A DNA stretch of 64,000 nt, taken from positions 50,582,282 to 50,646,281 of the forward strand of contig NC_083339.1 of assembly GCF_019175385.1 (NCBI RefSeq), given 5' to 3'. Position numbers and translations under genes: made by a program. Under the pieces are notes generated by a model, which was not told the DNA's origin, searched no databases, and saw nothing but the letters and a program-made list of their open reading frames with translations. Below, one piece after another: positions 24,693 through 36,284 of this stretch. Origin of the DNA: Lycium barbarum (taxonomy: Eukaryota; Streptophyta; Magnoliopsida; Solanales; Solanaceae). The stretch's first letter is position 1. Every line of letters starts with the position of its first letter.

Positions 24693-26491
24693 CCTCTACT
24701 AACATACTGTATATACATGGACGGAACAAGACTCCGTCATGCCCAAAATATGCATACATGAGTGTACATCAAAAGGATAGTCATAAGCACCTCCGGACGA
24801 TGGAGTGCTTTCAACCAGCTGACTGCTACTGAGGATCTGGGCCAAGCTCTTCTCTCTGTCTACCTGTGGGCATGAACACAGCGTCCGAAGAAAGGACGTC
24901 AGTACGAATATTGTACTGAGTATGAGAAGCATAAACAATGAAAGAAAACATTAACAATATAGTGATAACATCAACATGAAATATCTGGATCTGTCTGATA
25001 ATCATAAAGGAAATCATGCGTGCCATCTTACTCATACTCATCCTCATAACATATATGCATCGTATGCAAGCTGCCCGTCCATGTCGGAACGCTGTGATAA
25101 TCAATAATATTAGCCCGCGTCCAGGCCTCCCGCATCCGGGGTACCATCTCATGCCGCCCACTAGTGGTGTCTGCCCATGCCCGAAGGTCATGGTGTATCC
25201 GTATAGCTCCCCACCTTGGCGGTGACTGCCCGGCCAACTAGGCACGGTGTGAAATGCTCATAATAATAATATACTCATCATAAAATACTTATCTCATTGT
25301 AATACATGCATAAGGCTCAAGATGAACTTTACTCTATCGGGGTGACGTAAGGTCGTGATCCCACGATTCCATTATGGAACAACTATTGATACTCTGCCTC
25401 ACCTTGAAGGAACTAGTACATACGGTGAGTGTAAGCGATAATTAACATCATCATTATACTAGCATCATCATATCGAAATCAACAATCGTCGTTTACGTAC
25501 ATTTAGCAAAATCCACCATTTTCCTCCAATTTCCCTCATAATTAGCCTTATGACTCGCCCTTGCATTTTCATGCGTTTAACACTTGTTTCATGATATAAA
25601 CATCATTTATAACGTATTTGTACTCACAACACCCCAATATTCGTAGTTCAATTCCACTATCATTCATTCATGTCACTATTCATTCAATAATGACCTATTT
25701 CTATGTTCTTCTACATCTCAAGTGTCTAAGCTTTCCAATACTTCAAACAACATGGAATAATCATGAAACTTACCTTGGATAGTGGTTGAGCAATCCTTAA
25801 GTTGAATTGCTTCACTTAAACAAAACCCTAGTTTCACCTTCTTGGGAATTACTTGACTTAGATGATCCCTTGATGTGTTCTTGCACTTGATTTCATAGGT
25901 TTTGTGTTGTTGATCTTTAGCTTTCCCTTGATTCTCTTGGATTCTTATGGAGGAAGTATTTGGAGAGTTCTAGAGTGTTCTTGAGTTGTATGAATGAAGA
26001 ATGAAATAAAATGAGGCCTAAGTTCCCTTTAATAACTCAAAAGCTGATGTTTAATGAATTTTTGTCGGGATGAACAGTGGCCGTAAACTGCAGTTTACGG
26101 ACCGTATTTTGATTTACGAGTCGTCCACTGTGGTCGTATTTAAGCATTCCAAAAATAGAGAGTTTGGCTGGTGGACATGGCAGTTTACGACCTGGTTTAC
26201 GGTCCGTAAACCAGTTTGCGGGCCGTAAACTGGGTCGTATTTAACCATATCAACGCTGGGCAGAAAGTCGAGATTTTTGGAATGATGGAATACGATTGCA
26301 CTATACGGTCCGTAAATCACTTTACGGGCCGTATAGTGCCATATACGACCACTGGCAGAAAAATGTTCTGCAACTTTATTATTTCCAAAAATGCAAAATT
26401 AGCCATTCCCGACTTAGTAAAACACCATACACTTAAGTCCTTCATTGTTCTACTCATCACACAAGTACGGAAAAATTTCCGAGGTGTAACA
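24693..26491 (-). mobile_element. 5' LTR of Y, outer piece
   Basis: Continues the Y LTR to its minus-strand start TGTTACACC. Compared with the 3' LTR it lacks 304 bp (7086-7389), lost between two ATATC repeats, joined at 25470-25474. It keeps the 438-bp stretch that the 3' LTR lost. Adding each loss back gives 2343 bp for both LTRs. Confidence 0.9.
26071..26345. repeat. Palindrome cluster in U3 of Y
   Basis: Dense inverted repeats: the perfect palindrome CCGTAAACTGCAGTTTACGG (26081-26100), an 11-bp-arm palindrome at 26192-26214, and a 42-bp hairpin at 26298-26339 with 19-bp arms and one mismatch. It lies 146-420 bp inside the LTR start. Confidence 0.8.
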
Positions 26492-26496
26492 AATCA

Positions 26497-28637
26497 TTCT
26501 ACTCATTTCGGGTTAGGCATATTCCCTATGGAGACTATCTCATTATGCCAACCTAACTGAATTAAGGTTCTTCATATCTCACGAACCCTTCGGGTCTTCA
26601 ATTATCTCACTGGACTTACTAGCGATTTATGCATCTCCCCCTTAGACCAAGGCTAACGTCTTATACTTACAAATTCTTCTCTTTTGATGGGATCCAATTA
26701 ACCTTCCTTGTCTTCTGTAATTCCTTTGTACTCTACAACACTGACGATTTTTTTTTTGACTCACATCTGAGCAATTTCTCATAGGGAAAAACTAAATTTA
26801 CTTACATGAACGGGTTGCTCCTGTATTCATAACTGGCATACTCCATCTTAACGACTTAACTCTGCTCACACTGTAAATCTTAGGACAAACCCCTTGTTGA
26901 CAACTCTTAAAGGTTATTCTTCTGTAGTTTGCTGTCTTACGACTTAGCTGATTTCTTCTTCCACTAATCACTCTACTCTAAACTTAACTTAAGCCCTTGG
27001 TTTCTAACACACATATTCAGATGTATCTGAACTGTCACCCACTCAAGGTGTTCATCTGAATAGGAAATCAAATCATATTTCTAATAGTTCTACTGAAATT
27101 GCTAATGCATTGTATCTACTCAAAACTTACTTACTATTTTTCTGTTAATCACCTGCTAGCTTCATATTTTCTTATTCTGCTCTGTATAACCTAAGTTATT
27201 TCTAACTCTCCCTCATCATTTGCCGCTATTCTATGGCTGTATACTATCTTTTCTGAACTATGGATCACACTTAAGAAACCTTTATCTATCTTATACGAAA
27301 AATACCTAAGCTTTCTATACACTTCAAAGTCATATCAGACTCTACCCATCTGGAATAAACACTTACTCACATAACTTAAGAGAGGACTGTCACATCTCCT
27401 TATCTCATAATAATAATTACTTCTGAATTAACTTACAGCCGTAGTACTCTCTAACTCTGATCTGACTAAAACTTAAACAAACTAAAATCATTCATATTCG
27501 TCACAACTCTTCCTCCTTGGTATTCTTGTCTCAATCATACTATTACTTCTTTTAAATATAAACTCGTCGTGATTTATCCCTGCTTATCAATTCAGTCGAT
27601 ACCTCAATATAATACTCCATTAAGATTGGCCAGCCTTTTCCATATCATCTCTTAGTATCACAAGTCCTTCCAAATTATCCTAGCATTACTTTTTACCATA
27701 TCGATATTGACCTCATAATTACTATTACTATCAATTTTTACAGTTAACTTTATTTCTTGAAGTCAGACTTGCAACTTGGTCAAATCCTATCATTACTGTT
27801 GACACGACCTTTCAAGACATATTACGAACTTATATCTCATTCTCCTTCTATTTCTAGGAAAATTTTGGCAGAGTTTCCTCTGTATTTCTTACTATCCCAA
27901 AACCTGCACGCAGGAAATACCAAAATGCCTCACAAGGCCAACATATATACATATATGTCATATCATATCATAGCCACACAGGGCTCCCAATTTCAACAAC
28001 AGTATAAAAATGATGAACTTACCTCATATGTCCAACTCAAACTGTACCTGTTACACTTTCCTGTTTATTTTCCCTTTCAATCTTTAACTGCAGATGGAGT
28101 GGGTCCTGATGACCTCCGGTAGAAAACTATCTGCCAACACTTCCTTGAGATCCTTCATGATTTACGTTTCCTGTAGACTTAGCTCCTTTTCTAATTTCTC
28201 TAATATCCTCTCCCTGTGGTATCCCATTCTCCTTTCTCAAGAACATCATTATCATTCAACATACCATTTTTCTACTACACCCCTTCTCGGGCATCTTACA
28301 TTGTATTTCACTTTCAATAGCACTTGAAGTCTCATTCGTTACTAGTAAGTACTGCACAATTGTACCCCCTATGGGTAAACATCCTTACTTGAACCTTGAA
28401 TTACCTGTTTGTCTCCTGCGCATTCGAAACGTACGTAATTCGATAGGAAGAGAAGTTACTTATCACTCTAAGCTTCATGGCACGATCTAGAGTAGAAAGA
28501 AATGAGACAAATCCGGAATGTCTTGGTGGTCAACTGTTTATTTGTGTGGGGCCCTCACACATATAAAAGAGACCCCGCTGGACACGGCTTCATAGGCTCC
28601 CTAAGACACTTGAACCTAGGGCTCTGATACCAAGCTT
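26497..28637 (-). mobile_element. 5' internal region of X'', non-coding
   Basis: Right of the Y TSD, up to the PBS of X'' at 28620-28632 (minus strand TGGTATCAGAGCC). Its reverse complement matches Q from the PBS onward: the leader at 28400-28620 against 41173-41550, and 27200-27420 against about 42030-42250. No frame of useful length; the largest (27757-28122, plus) is on the wrong strand and not conserved. Confidence 0.75.
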
Positions 28638-29269
28638 TGTCACGACCCGAACTTGGGCCTGGACGTAACACGGCACCCGGTGCCTGACTGCATGTGACCG
28701 AGCGAACCAACTGGCTGGCTGAATCAACATGTGATACCAAAACATAACTAATTTATAAAATAAAACTAACACATGCTGATTAACTAAAAGTCTCACTGAA
28801 ATATTATAATGCGGAAATACTTAGACAATCTGAACATATCTGAAAGTAGCCAACATGGCTAAACCAAACAACTGAACGACTGCCAACAAGGCTAACATAA
28901 TAAATATATGACTGTCTGAACTGTGTCTATGAAGCCTCTAAGAGTACTGAATAATAGAGCTGTCTATAAACTGAAATAACTGGATAGCTGACAACGCCCC
29001 GAAGGAATTTGGGGCTCACCAGTAGCTGATACGTGCACTCCCAAATAGCTGAGTCGTCAACCTGTATATCATTGCCTGCATCGCGAGATGCAGGCCCCCA
29101 AGCAATAAAAAGGGACATCAGCACATTTGAATTGTACTGGTAATCACCAAACTGCTTCTCTGTAACTTTAATGAATAAGAAGGAATGCCATGTTTTGGGC
29201 AATAACTCCACCCGCTTCAGAGTCTGGAAGTCAAATTCCCTAGCTTGGATAAGCGGTGAACTTCTTTCA
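28638..29269 (-). mobile_element. 5' LTR of X''
   Basis: 632 bp, TG...CA, six bases from the PBS. The first about 510 bases are related to X' and Q LTRs. The last 120 are shared only with 5700-5822. It is the same length as the left LTR. Confidence 0.8.
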
Positions 29270-29879
29270 ATTCATCAATGTCAATTCATTAACTTCTGAT
29301 GTCGTATCCGTCTTTTGTGAGTGGTTTGTCAGTTTTCTTCTTTTTCTATATGTACATGTGTTTGTGTATATATATATTTTGAAAAGGCGATCTATCTGGA
29401 AAATAATCACGATACTTTGATCGGCTCTTTTTTCGTCATTTCAAATGTTTTCATCGTTCAATGATAACTTCTGTTGGGATCTGGGTCGGGCTATACCGTA
29501 TTTCTGTGAACCTACACACCCCAGTCCGGTTGTCAATTTTTGTAGTCAATATGTCAATCATCAAACCCATGTTTTCTTGTACGGGGCGATTTTTGTTTCT
29601 TACGACGTCCGCTACCCACGAAAACTTGGCATCACATCATGTTTTCATATTGTGCTGACTGTCCAAATATAATGTCGCATGTTCTATTATCCGCATACGG
29701 TAACCACGGTATACCAGTTGGTCTAACATCACCCATAGTAAAAAATACTTAAATAACTACTATCCACCGCAGTGCTTTCTCATATTCCTTCATGATACTC
29801 GCTAACCCTGGTGTTCAGAATTACATCATTCGATCAGAGTTTTTAAGTTAACTACTACATATTCAAGTGCGAAGCCTTT
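29270..29879 (-). repeat. 610-bp duplicate of TAT(-) internal sequence
   Basis: Near-identical copy of 4581-5190, including the CCTTT that is the left TSD of X'. It sits between X'' and X' and is direct evidence of unequal exchange. Confidence 0.85.
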
Positions 29880-32175
29880 TGTCACGCCCCGAACCTAGGC
29901 CTGGAGGTAACACGGCACCCGGTGCCTGACTGCATGTGACCGAGCGAACCAACAGGCTGGCTGAATCAACATGTGATACCAAAACATAACTAATTTATAA
30001 AATAAAACTAACACATGCTGATTAACTAAAAGTCTCACTGAAATATTATAATGCGGAAATACTTAGATAATCTGAACATATCTGAAAGTAGCCAACATGG
30101 CTAAACCAAACAACTGAACGACTGCCAACAAGGCTAACATAATAAATATCTGACTGTCTGAACTATGTCTATGAAGCCTCTAAGAGTACTGAATAATAGA
30201 GCTGTCTATAAACTGAAATAACTGGATAGCTGACAACGCCCCGAAGGAATTTGGGGCTCACCAGTAGATGATACGTGCACTCCTAAATAGCTGAGTCGTC
30301 AACCTGTATATCGTTGCCTGCATCGCGAGATGCAGGCCCCCAAGCAATAAAAAGGGACATCAGCACATTTGAATTGTACTGGTATGTAAAGCAACTGAAG
30401 CAATAAAATACTGAAACTAAAACTGAAACTGATAACTGTAACTGTACTGCAAGGAAGTAGAGATATGAATACTCGCTGCTCTGTATCTGAATCATCTGTA
30501 TTATCTGTGTTTGTATATGTGGGGCCTCGGCCCAATAATAAATGCACGCTATGGCCTCGGCCTAGTAGTGCGTCAGTCAATGGCCTCGGCCATGTATACG
30601 TATACACAAGACTGTGCTGTGCCCTCGGGCAAAATCACATATGTATAATTATGGTTAATTAATAAGGACTGACACCATAACAACAATGAACAATGCTGAA
30701 CTGAAATAAACATGCTGGACTGAATTGAAAACACTGACTGTTTCTGAGCATACTGAATTTCTAGACTGAGACTCATGTGGTAACAATACATAAGTCTATA
30801 AAGATTACGTGTTGAGTTCATGATATTCAAATTGATAACCATGAACGAATTCTGTAACTGCAACCCTAGAAGATAACAGTTCTACAACATATCATAAAAC
30901 TAGGGCTAAACTGTATTCTGAGTCAAATTACTAACAAGTATGAAGAATGAGGCGTAGGGAGAATCATGAACATTCCCTAACGTAGATAGTTACCCTCAAA
31001 TACCTTAATTCCAGCCTTTGAGCGTAATACAATGTTCGTCATCCCTCTCAACTTTGATCTATATCAATACATGTCAAAGGGATTCTATATTAGCAATAAT
31101 ATTCATGCTTTGGTCATCTAAGCATTTTATCAAACACTTAGTGGGCATGAAGCTCCACAGTCTTCATTAATGGTGATTGCTTCACCCAATTCCCATTCTA
31201 TTACTTCTAGGTGATTCTACAATCTCAATTAGGTGTAATCAACATCATTCTTCATCACCCACATGAATACAACAATCCCAAGTCAACAATCCAAAACTCT
31301 AGCATAGTTCATATAATCCTCTTTATCAAACCCATTTACTACTCTCCCAAGAACTCATCAATTCACAACTATAAATGTTTAGAGAGTAGAAACATTACCT
31401 TTTTGAAGTCCAATCCTCTTGAATTCGGGTTCTAGGGTTTCCACATCCAACAATAATGTTCCAATCCTAACTCTATGGATTAGAAGAGTTTACTCAAGTT
31501 AGAAAGGGATTAGGGATTTAAATTCAACCTAGAATCATGATAAAAACTTACCTTGGAAGATCTTGAGGTTTTGGACTTGTTCTCTATGAGTTTAGAGAGA
31601 ATTTTCGTGAATGGGGAGGCTGGGGAAATAAACCCCAAGTCCTAAATATAGCTTAAAACGCGTAAACCCGACTTTTGACCCGAAACTGACCCTGTCATGC
31701 GATGGTCGCGCGACGTACAGGCAGCGCACGAACATACTCAGATCATTATTCAGAGTAGGGGTTTTTGTGCAATTGGCGTACGGCGCGGGGCCATCGCACG
31801 CGCCCGCACGCGCCTGAACAAGCGACGGGTGTCGGTTCTGAACAGCGTTCGGTAAAATAGGCATAAATTCTTGTACACAGCTCTGTTCAAGACCCATAAT
31901 ATACCGTTAGAAATCTATTTCAAAGGGCTACAACTTTCATCAAGGACGGTTTCCGAAATTCCAAATTAATAAAGGGCTTATGGTCGTTGGAAGTAAGACC
32001 TTCTATAAACTCACTTGCAAACATGCCCCGTAGACTGGCTTCCAACTTTTCTTTGCCCAAAGACATTACTTATGACTTAATTGGTTTTCAAAACACTTCC
32101 TATAACCCTCATATTGGTTCCATTATAATATCATCTTATGAGTCAACCTTTCTCCCGAAGCTACGAGGTGTTACA
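29880..32175 (-). mobile_element. X': solo LTR in TAT(-)
   Basis: 2296-bp TG...CA LTR with TSD CCTTT (29875-29879 and 32176-32180) and no internal sequence, the product of LTR-LTR recombination. It is related to the LTRs of Q and X''. A GC-rich stretch at 31675-31835 contains repeated GCGCG/GCACGCG words in otherwise AT-rich sequence. Confidence 0.88.
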
Positions 32176-35100
32176 CCTTTTCTCATGACTACCACTATCC
32201 CTGAACCATGATTACGTTAACTTGAAATAGACTGCGATTGCGACCGCAAATCTTGATGTAGGAATCACATTCATATTTCAACAATTGTGGACATCAACCG
32301 CGAAATTATGCTACCTATTTTTGGCTATATATTTAGATGACGACTCAGCCCCTTCGGCACGTAGTCGCTTAATCCATATCATCTTTTGGAGGAATGAAGC
32401 TTACCTCGGCGGCAAGACTGACACCTTCCTTTTTTGACTCCAAGGAAGAATACCCGGCCATCGACAAGGTTCACATCTTCCAAAATGACTAGACTCGATT
32501 GTGAATACGGCATTTTGATACCGATATCAATGCGTCATTTTAAATTTTTAGATTTTTGTGACGTCCACTCTGCCAATGTATCAAGGCAAGCCATGCGACG
32601 TCTAGGGCGGGGTCTCAATACCTTGACACAATACTGTTTAGTGAATACCCAACTTTTGGTACCGTGATTATATCTTTCAGTAGTCTTTAAATTTTTCTTT
32701 TGTAAAAATCTTTGTGCTCTGCAAAATGAGCAAAATTATCAGTGTGAAGCAAACTTTACTTGGGGAGGGCTTCGTTACCTTTCGTACACACTCTTGCGCC
32801 GTTATTCCTCGACGCTTCTTCTTCACTTGGCTCGTTGTCATTACCCTGTTTTAAACATTCTAGCAAACGAGTTAGTGTAAAACATCCATGCTTTTTTGTT
32901 CCTGCATCCATAGAAAACATTGTTAGTTTCCTATATGGTTGACCGCTTTTCCTGCGTATGGACTTCTTCCGTTTATATCTCGGTAGGAAAGGATGCTCAT
33001 TTTCCTTAAAATCTTTTATTTTCTTTAGCATAGCTAAAAGTTTTTGGGCGACAATATTTTTGGAAAATATGCATGTACGTTTCAAAAATAATATTTTACA
33101 TACACCCTTTTAATGTCATGACATTAGTTACGCAAGCAAAGCCTCCCATCTCTTCTTCTTCTGCTTGATCTCAACTAGTGAAATTTTTGAATCCCTTTCG
33201 AAAATTTTGTCCCAGTGTAAGTGTGTACTTTTCAAATCTTGATTTCACCGCACTTGAGGAATTTTTGAGGTCCTTCTAAGAAATTTTGCTTTAATGTTGA
33301 AGTTTTAATTAGCCCGTTCCTTAGAATTGATATATTTAGAGAATTTTTAAGGTCCTCTCAAAAAACTCTGCCCTAGCTTCCTTGTGGGGTTACATTCATC
33401 TTTCTCTTGCTAACTCATTTCTGAGGTTTCCTAAGGTTTATTGGGAATCTTTCTTGGAATGACCGAGCTCGCGAGAGCGCCTACGTATCCCAAATGGGAG
33501 TCAGGTCGAAATGTAGTTCAGGGTAAGTCTTTTATGCCATAAACATAATTGACGGCAATGCCTTCACGGCGTCATCTCGAATTTTTTAGACCAGTGGATT
33601 GTCCTATGATAATCAACTTTAGAGATAGGAAACATCTTCTTATATCCCTTCGGGGAAAGACACTTTCTACCTCCTATATCTTCTTTGTATATATAGCCCT
33701 TTTGGCTTGACTAGTTAATTTCCCTTCGACGCTAGGGAAGTCGCAACTTTGATGATCTTCTGATCTTCTGGAGTTGACTCTATAAAATTTCAAAGAAAAG
33801 TCGTTAGAGTAGTCAAAGGTGATGACAAAGTAATTTTAAAAATTGAGAGAAGAGTTAAGAATGTCACCGTTCGGCTTATGTTTTTTGAGATTTTTGGCCA
33901 TCTTTGAAGGCTTGATGTTTGTTTTGCCCATTTTGTGATGATCATGCTCGGGCGGGTGATGTGGTCGATCTTTTAATGTTGATGGGACAATCTTTGGTAG
34001 TGTTGATACACTATTCCTGCGAGATTCAACTATAATTGTTAGTAAATCATAATACTGTTATAGTGAAATGAAGGAAGGATACACAGAGGTTAATGATGAA
34101 GCCGTCTTGGCCCATGTGGATTTAAGGCATGAAAACTAGTCAGCGTCTCGTAGCCTTAATTCCTGAGTTCAACTTTGCATAAAGTCGTCTCTTGCAATAT
34201 TACGAGAGCAAGTGTTAGTGGACATACCACAGTGAAAGATTTTAATCGAAGGTTGAGTTAGAAGTAAAGCCGTTTTTGGCTTATAAAGTTGAGGCAATGG
34301 TAGGCTCAATAACGCCTTTGATTTGACTTGACGTCGACTTTGAGGCTCGTCGCTTTGTAGCTTCCTTGTTCCTGCGCTCACAAAAAAAATTCTTTAGAGT
34401 AAAAATGATTGACTCGTGTTGATCCCACCGAGTGTGTCACGATAGACTTGAAGGAAATGGGAATGCGATCTTTAGGATAAGTATTGAGTTATGTAGGGCA
34501 CATTTCTATTCGTTTGGATTTCTGTAAAAGGGAGGAATTGTTTGCTTGATTAAGCAATTCTAGTGGATAAGGATATCAAAGTTGCTGAGTTGTTTTGAAC
34601 TAGTTGCCCCGGTTTCCAGCCCTAGGGTACTCAATTCAAGATGTTTACGCTTGAAGATTTGAGGATTCGAATAGCTTGATTGATTTCAAAGACGTGCCCT
34701 TGATATTATTCGGAGAGTCAGTAATATGAAACAACGGAAGAATCAAGTTTTGAAGACTGAATCAAATATGTACCCCAACTCCATAGTGGGGATTCGTGGT
34801 TTGAAATAGTGGGGAAATCGTACCCTCATATAGGATTGCCTACGTATCTTGATGGAATAAGAATTAGGTCTGCCGTAGTTCGAAACATCGTATTTGACGT
34901 ATTTTGGCTTGCCTATTTGAATGAGTAAAAACTATTATTTTCGGATGTTGAGTATTTTAGTATAACGCATTGGTGGCCTAAGAAAAGGCTGTAACTTGAA
35001 TTTTTTGAGGAGTTGTGATTTGGATTTTTGAAATGCGAAGTGCGACCCTGATGACCTTTTAGATTCGGTAATAAATGAATTCTTAGCAATTTACGATGAT

Positions 35101-36284
35101 TGGCTATTTTTCCTAAGAATTCGGAGGTTGCGAGGACCGAGAGGTACAACTCAAAAAGATATTTTTTGAAATGACACAACCTTCGTGGATGGAACGATGA
35201 CCGAATGCTTTTCTTCAGAATGGTTGGATTTTTGATGTAAGGTTTTGAGGATCTGAGATGTTTTGATTCTAACAATCATTAGATGTGACATGGTCAACGT
35301 GGATTGGACGCTTACCAGACGATGTTTCTAGAAGTCTTGGAATTTTTGGCATTGACATAGTGCTTCGATACTTTCAACGCCATTCTAGGATTTTGGAAAC
35401 GAACTACAGACCATCCATGTTCGAAGCAAAACAAATGTCTCTTATACATGGAAGTCAAAATAGGCATAACAAAGTAGAGCATAAAAATTATAAATCATAA
35501 TTCTGACAAAATACACGAGAGCACATATGCAATTTATATCACATAAGCGGTCCCTATACCTCGTTACTCCAAGGCTACTATTCGTTTGAAGGATGTTGAT
35601 GTTGTTGAGACTTTCCGTTCGACCCCTTATATATACATTAATGAATATCGAATGGGGATACATAATAGGGGAACAGGGTATACAAAATATCAGTCCTTGA
35701 TTATAAAATGAAAAACCCAAGCCCAAGGGTAAACGGTTCGTATTAAAACATGTACATCATTCAATTTTCACATAATTAGATGCGGTGTCTTCGGGTCCAA
35801 GACCATCCGAACATAGTAAGATGTCTATCCTATCCGATTCAGGTAGGTCTGAGATACCCAAACCGGTCTATGGTTTGTATGCGCTATATCAGTGGGATTT
35901 GGCTCGCTCTACACTAGTTATGCTAGAGTGGTTTTCAAAAGAATGACTCAGGTTACCGAAGCGAACAAGCTGGGGGTGGGCTCTCTAAGGCTGTGGGATG
36001 ACCGCATACCCACTCGTCCTTTAGAGACCTCCAAAGAAAATATTAGAAGGGTTTTTTAGTAAGGCGTGACCGCAGATCATCCTACGGTGTCACCCTTTGA
36101 AACAAAGTGTAAAATCAATTGCCAGGAGTGGCGGAGTTTATGTATGCATGAATGAAAGTTATATTTGCGGAAATTTAAATACATAAGTAATTTATATCAC
36201 TTAAAAAATTTATATCACATAAGGCAAACAATAATGGAACCCTTATAATTAGAACCTTAGATTTTTCCCAGCAGAGTTGCCATC
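32176..36284 (-). mobile_element. 5' internal region of TAT(-), non-coding
   Basis: Bases 32176 to about 33560 match the reverse complement of TAT(+) at about 56590-58250, including three hairpin repeats (about 33177-33380) and a copy of the dispersed Tat motif (33465-33540). From about 33560 to 36264 there is leader-like sequence with another motif copy (34795-34885) and no gag or pol, no frame over about 120 codons, and no recognisable domain. Confidence 0.75.
36265..36282 (-). other. PBS of TAT(-)
   Basis: Minus strand TGGCAACTCTGCTGGGAA, two bases from the LTR end (TGTAGC at 36285 on the plus strand). It resembles the TGGCGACTCTGCTGGGGA-type site of Tat/Ogre elements, usually assigned to tRNA-Arg. 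The tRNA assignment is from memory of the lineage. Confidence 0.65.

Larger units (their letters stand above)
6069..26491 (-). mobile_element. Y: Tekay/Del-type chromovirus, decayed, interrupted by Z
   Basis: Minus-strand Ty3/gypsy element with TSD AATCA on both sides (6064-6068 and 26492-26496). The 3' LTR is 6069-7973, the PPT is next to it, the internal region is 7974-13157, the PBS is 13141-13153, and the 5' LTR is 13158-13397 plus 24693-26491. The gag-pol order and a C-terminal chromodomain place it in the Tekay/Del clade. The LTRs differ by roughly 1.5% substitutions by eye plus two deletions, so it is older than Z, which lies inside it. Confidence 0.92.
5191..29269 (-). mobile_element. 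X'': non-autonomous LTR element (LARD-like), containing Y and Z
   Basis: Two 632-bp LTRs (5191-5822 and 28638-29269), each TG...CA, bracket about 2.4 kb of internal sequence (5823-6068 plus 26497-28637) split by Y. A tRNA-Met-type PBS lies at 28620-28632 next to the right LTR, so the element is on the minus strand. There is no gag or pol. The 5' internal region matches the internal region of Q from the PBS onward. There is no matching TSD: the left flank is CCTTT and the right flank ATTCA. This, and the hybrid left LTR, point to recombination with X' (see findings). Confidence 0.75.

Noticed and set aside
26071..26345. Possible CRISPR-like or MITE structure from dense palindromes
   Set aside because: Units are irregular, lack uniform spacers and a TSD of their own, and lie inside a defined LTR.
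27757..28122. 121-residue plus-strand frame in X''
   Set aside because: Antisense to the element and not preserved in Q.
34913..35275. 120-residue minus-strand frame in the TAT(-) leader
   Set aside because: Sense orientation, but no Gag or other domain and no second copy to compare; likely chance.
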